Source: Saonia flava (GTDB lineage Bacteria > Bacteroidota > Bacteroidia > Flavobacteriales > Flavobacteriaceae). Taken from it: a stretch of 64,000 bases of DNA. The notes below the pieces were generated by a model. The model searched no databases. It was not told where the DNA came from and was given only the letters and a program-made list of their open reading frames with translations. Shown here one piece after another: positions 9,520-17,678 of the stretch. Location of the stretch: contig NZ_JAATJJ010000001.1 in assembly GCF_011927795.1 (NCBI RefSeq), positions 2,357,062 through 2,421,061 on the forward strand. The letters are read 5' to 3'. Positions within the stretch are counted from its first letter, which is position 1, and every line of letters starts with the position of its first letter. The position numbers were made by a program, and so were the translations under genes.

Positions 9520-10193
9520 TTAAGTTTTGTAATTTTTAGATTGGCAAAAAAAGCATCAGTTCCAGGACCCACCCAAAGAGCTAATTTGCCAGATTTTTCT
9601 TTGCCCAATAATGAATTTACAATCATAGTGGGTTGGGTGGCATTATGAACGTAGATTTCAGCCCTGTTTTCCTCGACTATGATTTTAACATGTGTCCATT
9701 CCTTGGGAACCATATCCACATAGGTTTCATAAACGCCAGGCGATTCTTCCCGCAGTTTGGACCATTCAAAATCTGGCGGTGCGATATACTGCACGGTATG
9801 GTTTCTTTGTAATTGATTATCCGAACGACCATTTAACGCCCTTAAATAAAAACAATCGTAGGAGGAATTGTCTTCACTAATTCTAAAGGCCAAGCCCAAA
9901 AACCCCCTCATTTGTGCAGGGGCATCAGCAGCCCTGCTTCCGGCCAAGTCAAATTCGATAACCCCAGTTGAAAATTCAATGTCATTGATGATAATTAATC
10001 CACTACCTTCTTCTGAACCTTTTTGCTTCCCATAAACAGCGGCGTTGCCTTTATAGATTCCAGTTTGGGTCTCAACATTTATAAAGGTTAGGCCTTTATA
10101 GTTCTCTTGGGTTGTAACTTGCAATTGGGCAATTCCAAAATTTGAAATTAGAAGCGTTAGAAAGATACTGTTGAGCAAAATAAGTTTTTTCAT
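9516..10193 (-). CDS. exported DUF1080/LamG-like protein, short paralog
   Basis: The start is placed at the ATG at 10193 because it gives a proper signal peptide (MKKLILLNSIFLTLLISNFG, cleavage near IAQ); a longer reading frame from 10232 would put 13 polar residues before it. The product is about 225 residues, essentially one jelly-roll domain with LAFRISEDNSSYDCFYLRA, EWTHVKIIVEENRAEIYVHN and SGKLALWVG. It is the first gene of the operon 10193-7478 and a shorter paralog of its downstream neighbour. It faces a divergent membrane-bound regulator-like gene whose outer domain has the same kind of fold, which suggests a common ligand or signal. Confidence 0.75.
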   Translation of the reverse strand: MKKLILLNSIFLTLLISNFGIAQLQVTTQENYKGLTFINVETQTGIYKGNAAVYGKQKGSEEGSGLIIINDIEFSTGVIEFDLAGSRAADAPAQMRGFLGLAFRISEDNSSYDCFYLRALNGRSDNQLQRNHTVQYIAPPDFEWSKLREESPGVYETYVDMVPKEWTHVKIIVEENRAEIYVHNATQPTMIVNSLLGKEKSGKLALWVGPGTDAFFANLKITKLK

Positions 10194-10250
10194 AATAGTT
10201 GCTTTTTTAATTGATGAAGAAGCAAGTTGCAAAAGCTTTTAGAATGGCAA

Positions 10251-10271
10251 CATTCATTTTCCATTCATTTT
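10251..10271. promoter_or_regulatory. tandem 10-base direct repeat, possible operator
   Basis: CATTCATTTT occurs at 10251-10260 and again at 10262-10271, one helical turn apart, in the 113-base divergent region between the exported-protein operon and the regulator-like gene. The position, directly before the candidate promoter of the regulator gene (a TATTTTTA element lies at about 10285), would suit an operator. That a protein binds here is inference. Confidence 0.3.
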
Positions 10272-10306
10272 AAAACTATTTTCTATTTTTATACAAGCAT
10301 TTTAAA

Positions 10307-11557
10307 ATGAGTACGATAAACCCACAAGACCAAGAGCTTTTAACACTGTTGAAAAAAAAGATTCAGCAGGTGTCCGGACTGCCGTCTCCGGACAACTGGT
10401 CTCAAAAGGATTTTGATTTTCTTGTATTTTTTATTGAAGAAAAATCAGGTATAAGAATTAGTCTTTCTACATTAAAAAGAATATGGAAAAACGAAAACAA
10501 TAGATTGCCTCATATTTCTACATTAGATGCGCTTTCACAGGTGGCATTTCAAAAAAAGTGGCTTTCCTTAAAGTCCGATTCGGTTTTAAAACAAGAACCA
10601 ATCAGTAGTAAAAAGGAAAAGAGTTCCAATAAAATCCTATGGAGCAGCTTCATTGTAATTGTAATGGGCCTATTGATTTTTTTTAGTTATGGTTATTTTA
10701 AAAACGAGTCTAAAAATAAAACTCTAGATATAGGCAATGTTCAGTTTTCTGCCCATACATCAGTTGATAACCGAGTGCCAAATTCTGTGGTTTTTGACTA
10801 TGATGTTTCAGAAATAGAGGCAGAAAAATTTTATCTACAACAAAGTTGGGATGCAAGCCGTAGAGTTGAGATTTTAAAGGAGAACAAGCAACAAACGGAT
10901 ATATACTATTTACCAGGGTTATATTTTGCCAAGCTTATTGCAGACACAACAATTTTGGCCCAAATCCCAGTGCATATTAAAACAGATGATTGGCACCTTA
11001 CATCCAATCGGGACAATACGGGAAAATTTTATGATAGGAAGCAATGGCTTACCAACGGGACTTTGGGTGTTTTGCGTAACGAAAAAACGTTGGAAGAATC
11101 CAACTTACTTTTCTATAATTCTAGGGACTTTAAAACTGATGGGGACAATTTCCAGTATACCAGTTCTTTTAAAATGGATTCCATTCCAACATATCAATGC
11201 CCTAAAATGTCCCTTATTTTGAAAGGGAACAATGATTATTTTATATTTCAAATATTAAAAAAAGGCTGTGAGAGTGACGCTTTTCTCAAGTTAAGTGAAA
11301 AACAGATTTCTGGTAAAACAAATGATTTAACCATGTTTGGAGCAGATGTGTATACTTGGCAAAACATCCATGTAAATGTTGAAAACAAAGTCTTAACATT
11401 AAGCTTAAATGGAAACAAAATTTACGAAAACGAGTATGGGAACCCCATAGGTTCATTAAAAGAAATTACCTATGTTTTTAGCGGATGGGGAGCAATAGAC
11501 AATGTTGAATTGAAAGATACAAAGGGCATTATTACTTACGCAGACGATTTTGAGTAG
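10307..11557 (+). CDS. membrane-tethered regulator-like protein with periplasmic beta-sandwich sensor
   Basis: The 416-residue protein has three parts. Residues 1-100 are soluble and contain a helix-turn-helix-like block: WSQKDFDFLVFFIEEKSG, then ISLSTLKRIWKNEN and ISTLDALSQVA, resembling N-terminal DNA-binding regions of some Bacteroidota regulators. Residues about 111-131 are one membrane segment (ILWSSFIVIVMGLLIFF). The remainder lies outside: a PKD-like region, then a LamG-like jelly roll ending with a WQNIHVNVENKVLTLSLNG strand pair. The proposed topology is inside N-terminus, outside sensor. It is divergent from an operon encoding exported proteins of the same fold. Its 3' end overlaps the convergent serine hydrolase by 26 bases. 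DNA binding is inferred. Confidence 0.65.
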   Translation: MSTINPQDQELLTLLKKKIQQVSGLPSPDNWSQKDFDFLVFFIEEKSGIRISLSTLKRIWKNENNRLPHISTLDALSQVAFQKKWLSLKSDSVLKQEPISSKKEKSSNKILWSSFIVIVMGLLIFFSYGYFKNESKNKTLDIGNVQFSAHTSVDNRVPNSVVFDYDVSEIEAEKFYLQQSWDASRRVEILKENKQQTDIYYLPGLYFAKLIADTTILAQIPVHIKTDDWHLTSNRDNTGKFYDRKQWLTNGTLGVLRNEKTLEESNLLFYNSRDFKTDGDNFQYTSSFKMDSIPTYQCPKMSLILKGNNDYFIFQILKKGCESDAFLKLSEKQISGKTNDLTMFGADVYTWQNIHVNVENKVLTLSLNGNKIYENEYGNPIGSLKEITYVFSGWGAIDNVELKDTKGIITYADDFE

Positions 11558-12851
11558 AATCTGCTTGATAAAAAACTTGTTGTAAGGCACCACGAATGTT
11601 CAACTCATATAAATTTCTATTTTCCCTTGTGGGATATACCCTGTTGGAAAGAAAAATAAAAGTTAGTTTGTTTTCTGGGTCGGCCCAAACAAAGGTTCCT
11701 GTAAATCCAGAATGACCAAAACTTTTGGGGCTTACCTCTGGTGCTGGGTAGGCATCTTTAAGTGCTAAAGTATCGTTGCCAATCAAAGGTTTGTCAAAAC
11801 CCAAACCCCTTCGGTTGTCATTTTCTGGGTATTGAATTTTGGCAAATTCCTTTACAGTTTCTTCTTTAAGATAACGTTTGCCATTCCACTCTCCATAGTT
11901 TTGATACATGAGCATCATCCTTGCCAAATCTTCGGCAGTACTAAAAAGACCCGCATTGCCGGATACCCCACCTAGAAGCGATGCATTTTCATCGTGTACC
12001 CATCCTTTTGTTAAAACCTTTCGGTATAAAGTATCAACTTCTGTGGGAACAATGGTATTTTTTAATTTTTTTTTGCTTGGATTAAAACCTAAAGTTGTTG
12101 CACCTAATTCATTGTAAAAATGAGTAGTTACATACTTTTCATATGTGTCTCCCGTTACTTGTTGGATAAGCTCAGGGAATATTAAAAAAGTGAGGCCAGA
12201 ATACACATATTTCTTGTCATCTGATACTTTTGAACGCTTGGCCATGCGATAAATTTTCCTATTGAAATTGTTTTTTACATACCCATTTTCAAAAGCTTGG
12301 AGTTGAAAATTGGGAGAAGGTGTTGAGCGAATAAATCTCTTTTTGAGATTCCTGTTTCTCATCACTTTGCTTAAAAAAATAATGTATGGAACAAGGCCTG
12401 ATTGATGTGCAAGGATTTCCCGGAGTGTAATATCTTTTTTGTCCTTTCTGTGTTTCCAGGACTTCCAGTATTTTGAAAATGGTTCATCTAGATCCAGTTT
12501 TCCTTCTTCATACAACTTCATTAAAGCGGGCAATGGCCCCATAATTTTGGTAACAGAAGCTAAATCATATATATCATCCAATTCTACTGGCTGAATGCTG
12601 TCATAGGTATGATAGCCATACCCTTTATGAAAAATGACTTTATTGTTTTTGGCCACTAAGAGTTGAGCGCCGGGGAAAGCATTGTTATGGATTCCCAGAG
12701 TCATAATGGAATCAATTTTATGATTTAGGCTTAAACTATCAATGCCTGCCTCATTAAGGGAAGAGTAACTAAGCTGAGCGCTTAAAGAACACATAAAAAA
12801 CAGTTGAAATACTAGTAAGAAAGATAAGTTGGTTTGTAAATTTTTGTTCAT
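11532..12851 (-). CDS. exported serine hydrolase, beta-lactamase class C fold
   Basis: The start is set at the ATG at 12851, which gives a signal peptide (MNKNLQTNLSFLLVFQLFFM, cleavage near LSAQ); the longer frame from 12890 would overlap the upstream gene. The mature protein of about 415 residues is in the class C beta-lactamase / D-Ala-D-Ala peptidase family. The nucleophile is Ser99 in ASVTK. The second motif reads YSG where YxN is usual (KYVYSGLTFLI), and the third is HSGFTG. Similar exported serine hydrolases are often fused to or paired with glycosidases in cell-wall recycling; here no glycosidase is attached. It lies 28 bases after another serine hydrolase in the same direction. Confidence 0.85.
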   Translation of the reverse strand: MNKNLQTNLSFLLVFQLFFMCSLSAQLSYSSLNEAGIDSLSLNHKIDSIMTLGIHNNAFPGAQLLVAKNNKVIFHKGYGYHTYDSIQPVELDDIYDLASVTKIMGPLPALMKLYEEGKLDLDEPFSKYWKSWKHRKDKKDITLREILAHQSGLVPYIIFLSKVMRNRNLKKRFIRSTPSPNFQLQAFENGYVKNNFNRKIYRMAKRSKVSDDKKYVYSGLTFLIFPELIQQVTGDTYEKYVTTHFYNELGATTLGFNPSKKKLKNTIVPTEVDTLYRKVLTKGWVHDENASLLGGVSGNAGLFSTAEDLARMMLMYQNYGEWNGKRYLKEETVKEFAKIQYPENDNRRGLGFDKPLIGNDTLALKDAYPAPEVSPKSFGHSGFTGTFVWADPENKLTFIFLSNRVYPTRENRNLYELNIRGALQQVFYQADSTQNRLRK

Positions 12852-12879
12852 AGTGAAAGTAAAAAATGTTTTTGGTGCT

Positions 12880-14469
12880 CTAATTATCATTTTCGGACTT
12901 AAAAGTTAGATCTAACCGCTGTATTTTAGGGTCTGCTTCTGGATTTAGAGTAAAAAACAAATTAATATTTCCATTTTCGGCATATAAGGTCACATCACCC
13001 CGAAGTTGGTTCCTTGGTCTAAGAGAACCTACAGAATCAATTTTACCTGACAGTTTTTTAATTTCGCTAATCTGTTTTCCACGAGCTTCCCATGAACGGT
13101 CCAAGATAAAATTATCTGCAAAAAGGTTTTTGTGCGTGTTGTAATCCCAATTATCAATTACGGACAAAAGCTGGTTTTTGCGCTTTTCTAGAATATGAGA
13201 AACACTTTTTTTGCGAGGGCTAAGCTCTAGGGTGCTAAAAAGTAATTGTTGTATATTGTTATAAGGAAGGGGACTGGTGTAGGTTAGGTTCCCAAAGGCC
13301 ATAACACCAATGCCATATTCTGGATAAAAAGCATAACCGCTTGCAAACCCAGGTAAGGCTCCACCATGTGACACACGAATAACGCCATTACAATATTGGG
13401 TAATGCCCAAACCGTATCCATAACCCACGAGTGTTGGGCACAATTCATTATTCCAATCGGTATTTTTTGAGGCCAAACGTGGAAATTTGGGTGTGTGCAT
13501 TTCCCTTAGGCTACTGCGGAGTATTGGGCCATTTTCTGGTTCACTACGTGCTGGCCATGCGGATAAATGAAAACTTACATATTTTGAAAAGTCTTTTATA
13601 GTGGTTATCATCCCACCCATGGAACCAAAAATACCGTCGTGAAGCAATGGCTCATCTATCCACTGGTTTTGGTCATAGGCGTAACCTTTTACCAAGATGT
13701 TTTCAGGAACTTCCTCAAATTCCCAATAAGTGTCCTTCATGCCCAAAGGCAATAAGATGTTTTGGGTAATATATTTCTGATATGTTATTCCTGTGACTTT
13801 ATTGATTACCTGTCCCAGTAGGGCATAGCCTGTATTGCTATATTCGTATTCATAAGAGGGAACATTGGAAAAGGAAAATCCTTCAGAAAGTAGTTGCTCA
13901 AATTCTTCGTTTGAATCATCTAAATGACGATCTCCCCATGGATTGTCCTCGGGAAACCCTGCAGTCATGGTCAATAGGTTTTCAAGGTCAATTTCCATGG
14001 CGTCACTTGTAAGATAACCGAGGTTTGCCAATTTTGGGAAGTAGTTGGATAAGGGGTCATCTAAGTCCAGCAAACCTTCGTCCCTTAATTTTAAAATGGC
14101 CATGGCTGTAAAACTTTTAGTCATGCTGGCAATTCTAAAGCAGGAATTGGTTGTTGCCTTTTCTTCGGTTTCAAGGTTTATTTTCCCATAATTACCACTC
14201 AAAGTCATGGAATCATCCACAACAATTCCATAACTTATTCCTGGAATATTTCTTTTTTGAGCATACTCTTCAAAAAGAATATGTATTTCTTGTTTCGCCC
14301 CAAGTATTTTCTCCGTTCTATTATCATTGGTAAACGTGGGAGGTAAATAATCGGTTTGATAATTTTTTAATTTGGACTGAGTTTTGCCCTTTTGCTCTGT
14401 TTCTTGTTTACATGAAAAAAGGAATGCTATCAATGAAAAAAAAAGTAATAAATGCTTTGGGTTTTTCAT
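12880..14469 (-). CDS. lipoprotein serine hydrolase, beta-lactamase class C fold
   Basis: The 529-residue protein has a lipoprotein signal with Cys20 (LIAFLFSCKQE). The catalytic domain carries Ser115-x-x-Lys118 in RIASMTKSF, Tyr210-Ser-Asn in YEYSNTGYALLG, and the third motif SHGGALPGFASG. After the hydrolase domain (to about residue 400) a C-terminal beta-rich domain follows, as in many Bacteroidota peptidases of this family. It probably acts outside the cytoplasm on D-amino-acid peptides or esters; a role in antibiotic resistance should not be assumed. It is the upstream member of a tandem pair of serine hydrolases and sits 33 bases downstream of hemB. Confidence 0.87.
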   Translation of the reverse strand: MKNPKHLLLFFSLIAFLFSCKQETEQKGKTQSKLKNYQTDYLPPTFTNDNRTEKILGAKQEIHILFEEYAQKRNIPGISYGIVVDDSMTLSGNYGKINLETEEKATTNSCFRIASMTKSFTAMAILKLRDEGLLDLDDPLSNYFPKLANLGYLTSDAMEIDLENLLTMTAGFPEDNPWGDRHLDDSNEEFEQLLSEGFSFSNVPSYEYEYSNTGYALLGQVINKVTGITYQKYITQNILLPLGMKDTYWEFEEVPENILVKGYAYDQNQWIDEPLLHDGIFGSMGGMITTIKDFSKYVSFHLSAWPARSEPENGPILRSSLREMHTPKFPRLASKNTDWNNELCPTLVGYGYGLGITQYCNGVIRVSHGGALPGFASGYAFYPEYGIGVMAFGNLTYTSPLPYNNIQQLLFSTLELSPRKKSVSHILEKRKNQLLSVIDNWDYNTHKNLFADNFILDRSWEARGKQISEIKKLSGKIDSVGSLRPRNQLRGDVTLYAENGNINLFFTLNPEADPKIQRLDLTFKSENDN

Positions 14470-14502
14470 AATAACTTTGGTTTATTGGTCTTAGTCGTAA
14501 AA

Positions 14503-15489
14503 CTATAACAACTTCACCACATCTTTAGCAAAATAACTCGCAATAATATTGGCTCCAGCTCTTTTAAAGGCTATTAATTGTTCCATCATAACAGCATCGT
14601 GGTCCAGCCACCCTTTTTCTGCAGCAGCTTTTAGCATGGCATATTCCCCACTTACTTGATATACGGCAACGGGAACATCTACCTCATTCTTGATTTCCCT
14701 TAAAATATCCAAATAGGCAATGCCGGGTTTAACCATAACAATATCGGCACCTTCATCAATATCCATTTGGGTTTCTCTAATGGCCTCAAACCTGTTGGCA
14801 AAATCCATTTGATAGGTTTTCTTATCTTTTGGCACATTCTTTATATCCACGGGGGCAGAATCCAATGCGTCTCTAAAAGGGCCATAAAAGGAGCTGGCAT
14901 ATTTTGCACTATAGCTCATTATGCCCGTATTGATTAAGTTTTCATCATCCAAACCTTCTCTAATGGATAATATTCTACCATCCATCATGTCACTTGGAGC
15001 TACAAAATCTGCTCCAGCTTGGGCATGTGAAATACTCATTTCTGTAAGTACTTCAAGGGTTTCATCATTTAAAATTTGTCCATCTTGTACAATACCATCA
15101 TGTCCATAAGAAGAGTAGGGGTCCATGGCAACATCGGTCATGACCAACATTTGCGGACACGCATTTTTTACTGTTTTTATGGCACGTTGCATTAAACCAA
15201 AAGGATTTAAGGCTTCTTTGCCATCATTGTCCTTTAGATTGTCCTGTACTTTTACAAAAAGCAACACGGCGCAAAGCCCCATGCCCCATAATTCTTTCAC
15301 CTCTTTTTCTAGATTGTCCAGGCTTAATCTATAATAATTGGGCATGGAAGCTATTTCTTCTTTAACTCCTTTACCCTCAACTACAAAAAGGGGAGCCAAA
15401 AAATCATCTGGTGTAACAATGGTTTCACGCACCAATCTTCTAATGGATTCATTGGCACGCAGTCTTCTATTTCTTATTAATGGGTACAT
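14503..15489 (-). CDS. hemB: delta-aminolevulinic acid dehydratase (porphobilinogen synthase)
   Basis: This 328-residue enzyme condenses two 5-aminolevulinate molecules into porphobilinogen. The Schiff-base lysines are Lys196 in SYSAKYASSFYG and Lys254 in MVKPGIAYLD. The metal loop at 119-132 reads DVAMDPYSSYGHDG: the three cysteines of the zinc type are replaced by Ala121, Asp123 and Asp131, as in the magnesium-type plant and Pseudomonas enzymes. It is the last gene of the minus-strand heme operon, separated from the preceding small ORF by 81 bases. Confidence 0.97.
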   Translation of the reverse strand: MYPLIRNRRLRANESIRRLVRETIVTPDDFLAPLFVVEGKGVKEEIASMPNYYRLSLDNLEKEVKELWGMGLCAVLLFVKVQDNLKDNDGKEALNPFGLMQRAIKTVKNACPQMLVMTDVAMDPYSSYGHDGIVQDGQILNDETLEVLTEMSISHAQAGADFVAPSDMMDGRILSIREGLDDENLINTGIMSYSAKYASSFYGPFRDALDSAPVDIKNVPKDKKTYQMDFANRFEAIRETQMDIDEGADIVMVKPGIAYLDILREIKNEVDVPVAVYQVSGEYAMLKAAAEKGWLDHDAVMMEQLIAFKRAGANIIASYFAKDVVKLL

Positions 15490-15570
15490 GATTGTTTTTA
15501 TTGATGTTACACAAATCTATGGAATAATTAAATCCACTTCTTGGGTTTTGCCAGTGCTTTCAATGATTTT

Positions 15571-15735
15571 TCATAATTCCCTCTTCTCAACTTTTTCTTT
15601 ACTCATTTTAACAATAGCTTTTAGGCGCTCTTTACGAAGTTCTTTTTCCTTTTTAATTTTGTTCTTTTTCCGGTTTAAAAGCTTGGTGTGTTTTGCCTTG
15701 TTCGCTGTGTTTTTTTCTTTCCCTTTTTTTGCCAT
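15571..15735 (-). CDS. small highly basic protein within heme operon
   Basis: A 54-codon reading frame starts ATG at 15735 (MAKKGKEKNTANKAKHTKLL) and stops with TGA at 15571-15573. The product is almost entirely Lys, Arg, Glu and Asn, predicted helical, with no membrane or signal segment. It begins 9 bases after hemF ends, as tightly as the other genes of the operon, which argues it is translated. No family is recognised; the basic character would suit RNA or ribosome binding, but this is speculation. Low-complexity A-rich sequence can also give such frames by chance. Confidence 0.5.
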   Translation of the reverse strand: MAKKGKEKNTANKAKHTKLLNRKKNKIKKEKELRKERLKAIVKMSKEKVEKREL

Positions 15736-15744
15736 TTCCTAGTT

Positions 15745-16647
15745 TTATACCCACACTTTAGGGCTCTTTAAAACTTCTAACAACCTTTCTTCCTCACTCC
15801 CATTTTCAGGATGATGGTCATACACCCATTGTACATGTGGCGGTAAGCTCATTAAAATGCTTTCTATACGGCCATTCGTCTTTAGACCAAATAAGGTTCC
15901 CTTGTCGTGCACCAGATTAAATTCCACATAACGACCTCGTCTAATTTCCTGCCAATCTCTGTGCGCTTTGCTAAAGGGCAAATTTTTTCTTTTTTCAACT
16001 ATGGGGACATAAGCTTCTAAAAAGCTATTGCCAACTTCGGTAACAAAATTGTACCAATCTTCCATTTTCATGGTTTCAGAAGCTTTGCAATAATCAAAAA
16101 AGAGACCGCCTACTCCACGAGCTTCATTTCGGTGGGTATTCCAGAAATAATCATCACAGCGTTTTTTATAATTAAAATAAAAATCAGGATTATGTTGGTC
16201 ACAGGCCCTTTTGCAAATAGTATGGAAATGTCTTGCGTCCTCATCAAACAAATAGTAGGGGGTAAGGTCCTGTCCGCCACCAAACCATTGGTCCACTATG
16301 TTTCCATCCACATCATACATTTCAAAATAGCGCCAATTGGCGTGCACTGTAGGTGCCATGGGGCTTTTAGGATGCAAAACCAAACTTAGTCCACAGGCGA
16401 AGAAATTAGCTTCTTTTACGCCAAAATGTTTTTGCATGGTTTCTGGGAGTTTACCATGAACCGCGGAAATGTTTACGCCCCCTTTTTCAAAAACGGCCCC
16501 GTTTTCTATTACTCGAGTTCTACCCCCACCACCTTCTGCTCGCTTCCAAGTATCTTCACGAAATGTGGCTTTACCATCAACCTTTTCCAATTTTAAAGTA
16601 ATGGTGTCTTGCAAGTTTTGAATATAAGCGTAGAATTTGTCTTTCAT
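15745..16647 (-). CDS. hemF: oxygen-dependent coproporphyrinogen III oxidase
   Basis: The 300-residue enzyme converts coproporphyrinogen III to protoporphyrinogen IX using O2. Characteristic blocks are WKRAEGGGGRTRV, NISAVHG, APTVHANWRYFE, WFGGGQDLTPYY, RGVGGLFFDY and the C-terminal RGRYVEFNLVHDKGTLFGL. Length matches the family. The aerobic HemF rather than the radical SAM HemN is encoded in this operon, fitting an oxygen-respiring organism. It starts 4 bases after hemE stops. Confidence 0.97.
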   Translation of the reverse strand: MKDKFYAYIQNLQDTITLKLEKVDGKATFREDTWKRAEGGGGRTRVIENGAVFEKGGVNISAVHGKLPETMQKHFGVKEANFFACGLSLVLHPKSPMAPTVHANWRYFEMYDVDGNIVDQWFGGGQDLTPYYLFDEDARHFHTICKRACDQHNPDFYFNYKKRCDDYFWNTHRNEARGVGGLFFDYCKASETMKMEDWYNFVTEVGNSFLEAYVPIVEKRKNLPFSKAHRDWQEIRRGRYVEFNLVHDKGTLFGLKTNGRIESILMSLPPHVQWVYDHHPENGSEEERLLEVLKSPKVWV

Positions 16648-16651
16648 TTTT

Positions 16652-17674
16652 TTAGTGATACTCTTTTACAGCATCTATAAAGGCCTTGGCATTTTCCAAA
16701 GGAATATTGGGCAGTATTCCATGTCCTAGATTAACAATGTACTTGTCCTTCCCAAATTCATTGATCATTTGGGTAACCATTTTTTTAATTTCCGAAGGGG
16801 GGGAAAATAGTCTGGCTGGATCAAAATTACCTTGTAGCGTAATATTTCCACCTGTTAGGTATCTAGCGTTTCTGGCAGAACATGTCCAGTCCACACCCAA
16901 TGCAGAAGCCCCAGACTTGGACATCTCATTCAATGCAAACCAACATCCTTTTCCAAAAACAATTATCGGGGCTTCCTCTTTTAAGGCATCAATTATTTGT
17001 TGAATGTACTTCCAGGAAAACTCTTGATAATCAGTTGGCGAAAGCATGCCGCCCCAAGAATCGAACACCTGTACTGCATTAACACCTGCTTTTATCTTTG
17101 CCTTAAGATAGGCAATAGTGGTATCGGTAATTTTCTGCAACAGGGCATGGGCCACAAGGGGTTGGGTAAAACACAATTCCTTGGCCTTGTCAAACGATTT
17201 GCTTCCTTGTCCTTGAACGCAATAGCATAAAATGGTCCAAGGAGATCCTGCAAAACCAATTAAAGGAACCTCATTGTTCAATTTTTCTTTGGTCATTTTT
17301 ATGGCATCCATGACATACCCTAGAGTTTCATGAACATCGGGCACAATAACATTATCCAAATCTTTTTGGGAACGAATGGGGTTGGGCAAATAAGGGCCAA
17401 AATCGGGTTTCATTTGAACTTCAATATTCATGGCCTGTGGAATCACCAGAATATCACTGAACAAAATAGCAGCGTCCATACCATATCTTTGGATGGGTTG
17501 TACCGTAATTTCCGATGCTAATTCTGGAGTCTGGCAACGGGTGAAGAAATCGTATTTCTTACGAATTTCCATGAATTCGGGCAAGTATCGCCCTGCTTGG
17601 CGCATCATCCAAACAGGTGGTCTGTTTACCGTTTCCCCTTTTAATGCTCTAAGAAATAAATCGTTTTTAATCAT
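16652..17674 (-). CDS. hemE: uroporphyrinogen decarboxylase
   Basis: The 340-residue cytoplasmic enzyme removes the four acetate carboxyls of uroporphyrinogen III. Signature regions are [17 protein letters not shown] near the N-terminus, with the substrate-binding Arg residues, and [28 protein letters not shown] and the C-terminal NLGHGILPN are also typical. It sits 4 bases after hemCD and 4 bases before hemF, so the three are read from one transcript. Confidence 0.97.
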   Translation of the reverse strand: MIKNDLFLRALKGETVNRPPVWMMRQAGRYLPEFMEIRKKYDFFTRCQTPELASEITVQPIQRYGMDAAILFSDILVIPQAMNIEVQMKPDFGPYLPNPIRSQKDLDNVIVPDVHETLGYVMDAIKMTKEKLNNEVPLIGFAGSPWTILCYCVQGQGSKSFDKAKELCFTQPLVAHALLQKITDTTIAYLKAKIKAGVNAVQVFDSWGGMLSPTDYQEFSWKYIQQIIDALKEEAPIIVFGKGCWFALNEMSKSGASALGVDWTCSARNARYLTGGNITLQGNFDPARLFSPPSEIKKMVTQMINEFGKDKYIVNLGHGILPNIPLENAKAFIDAVKEYH

Positions 17675-17678
17675 ATTA

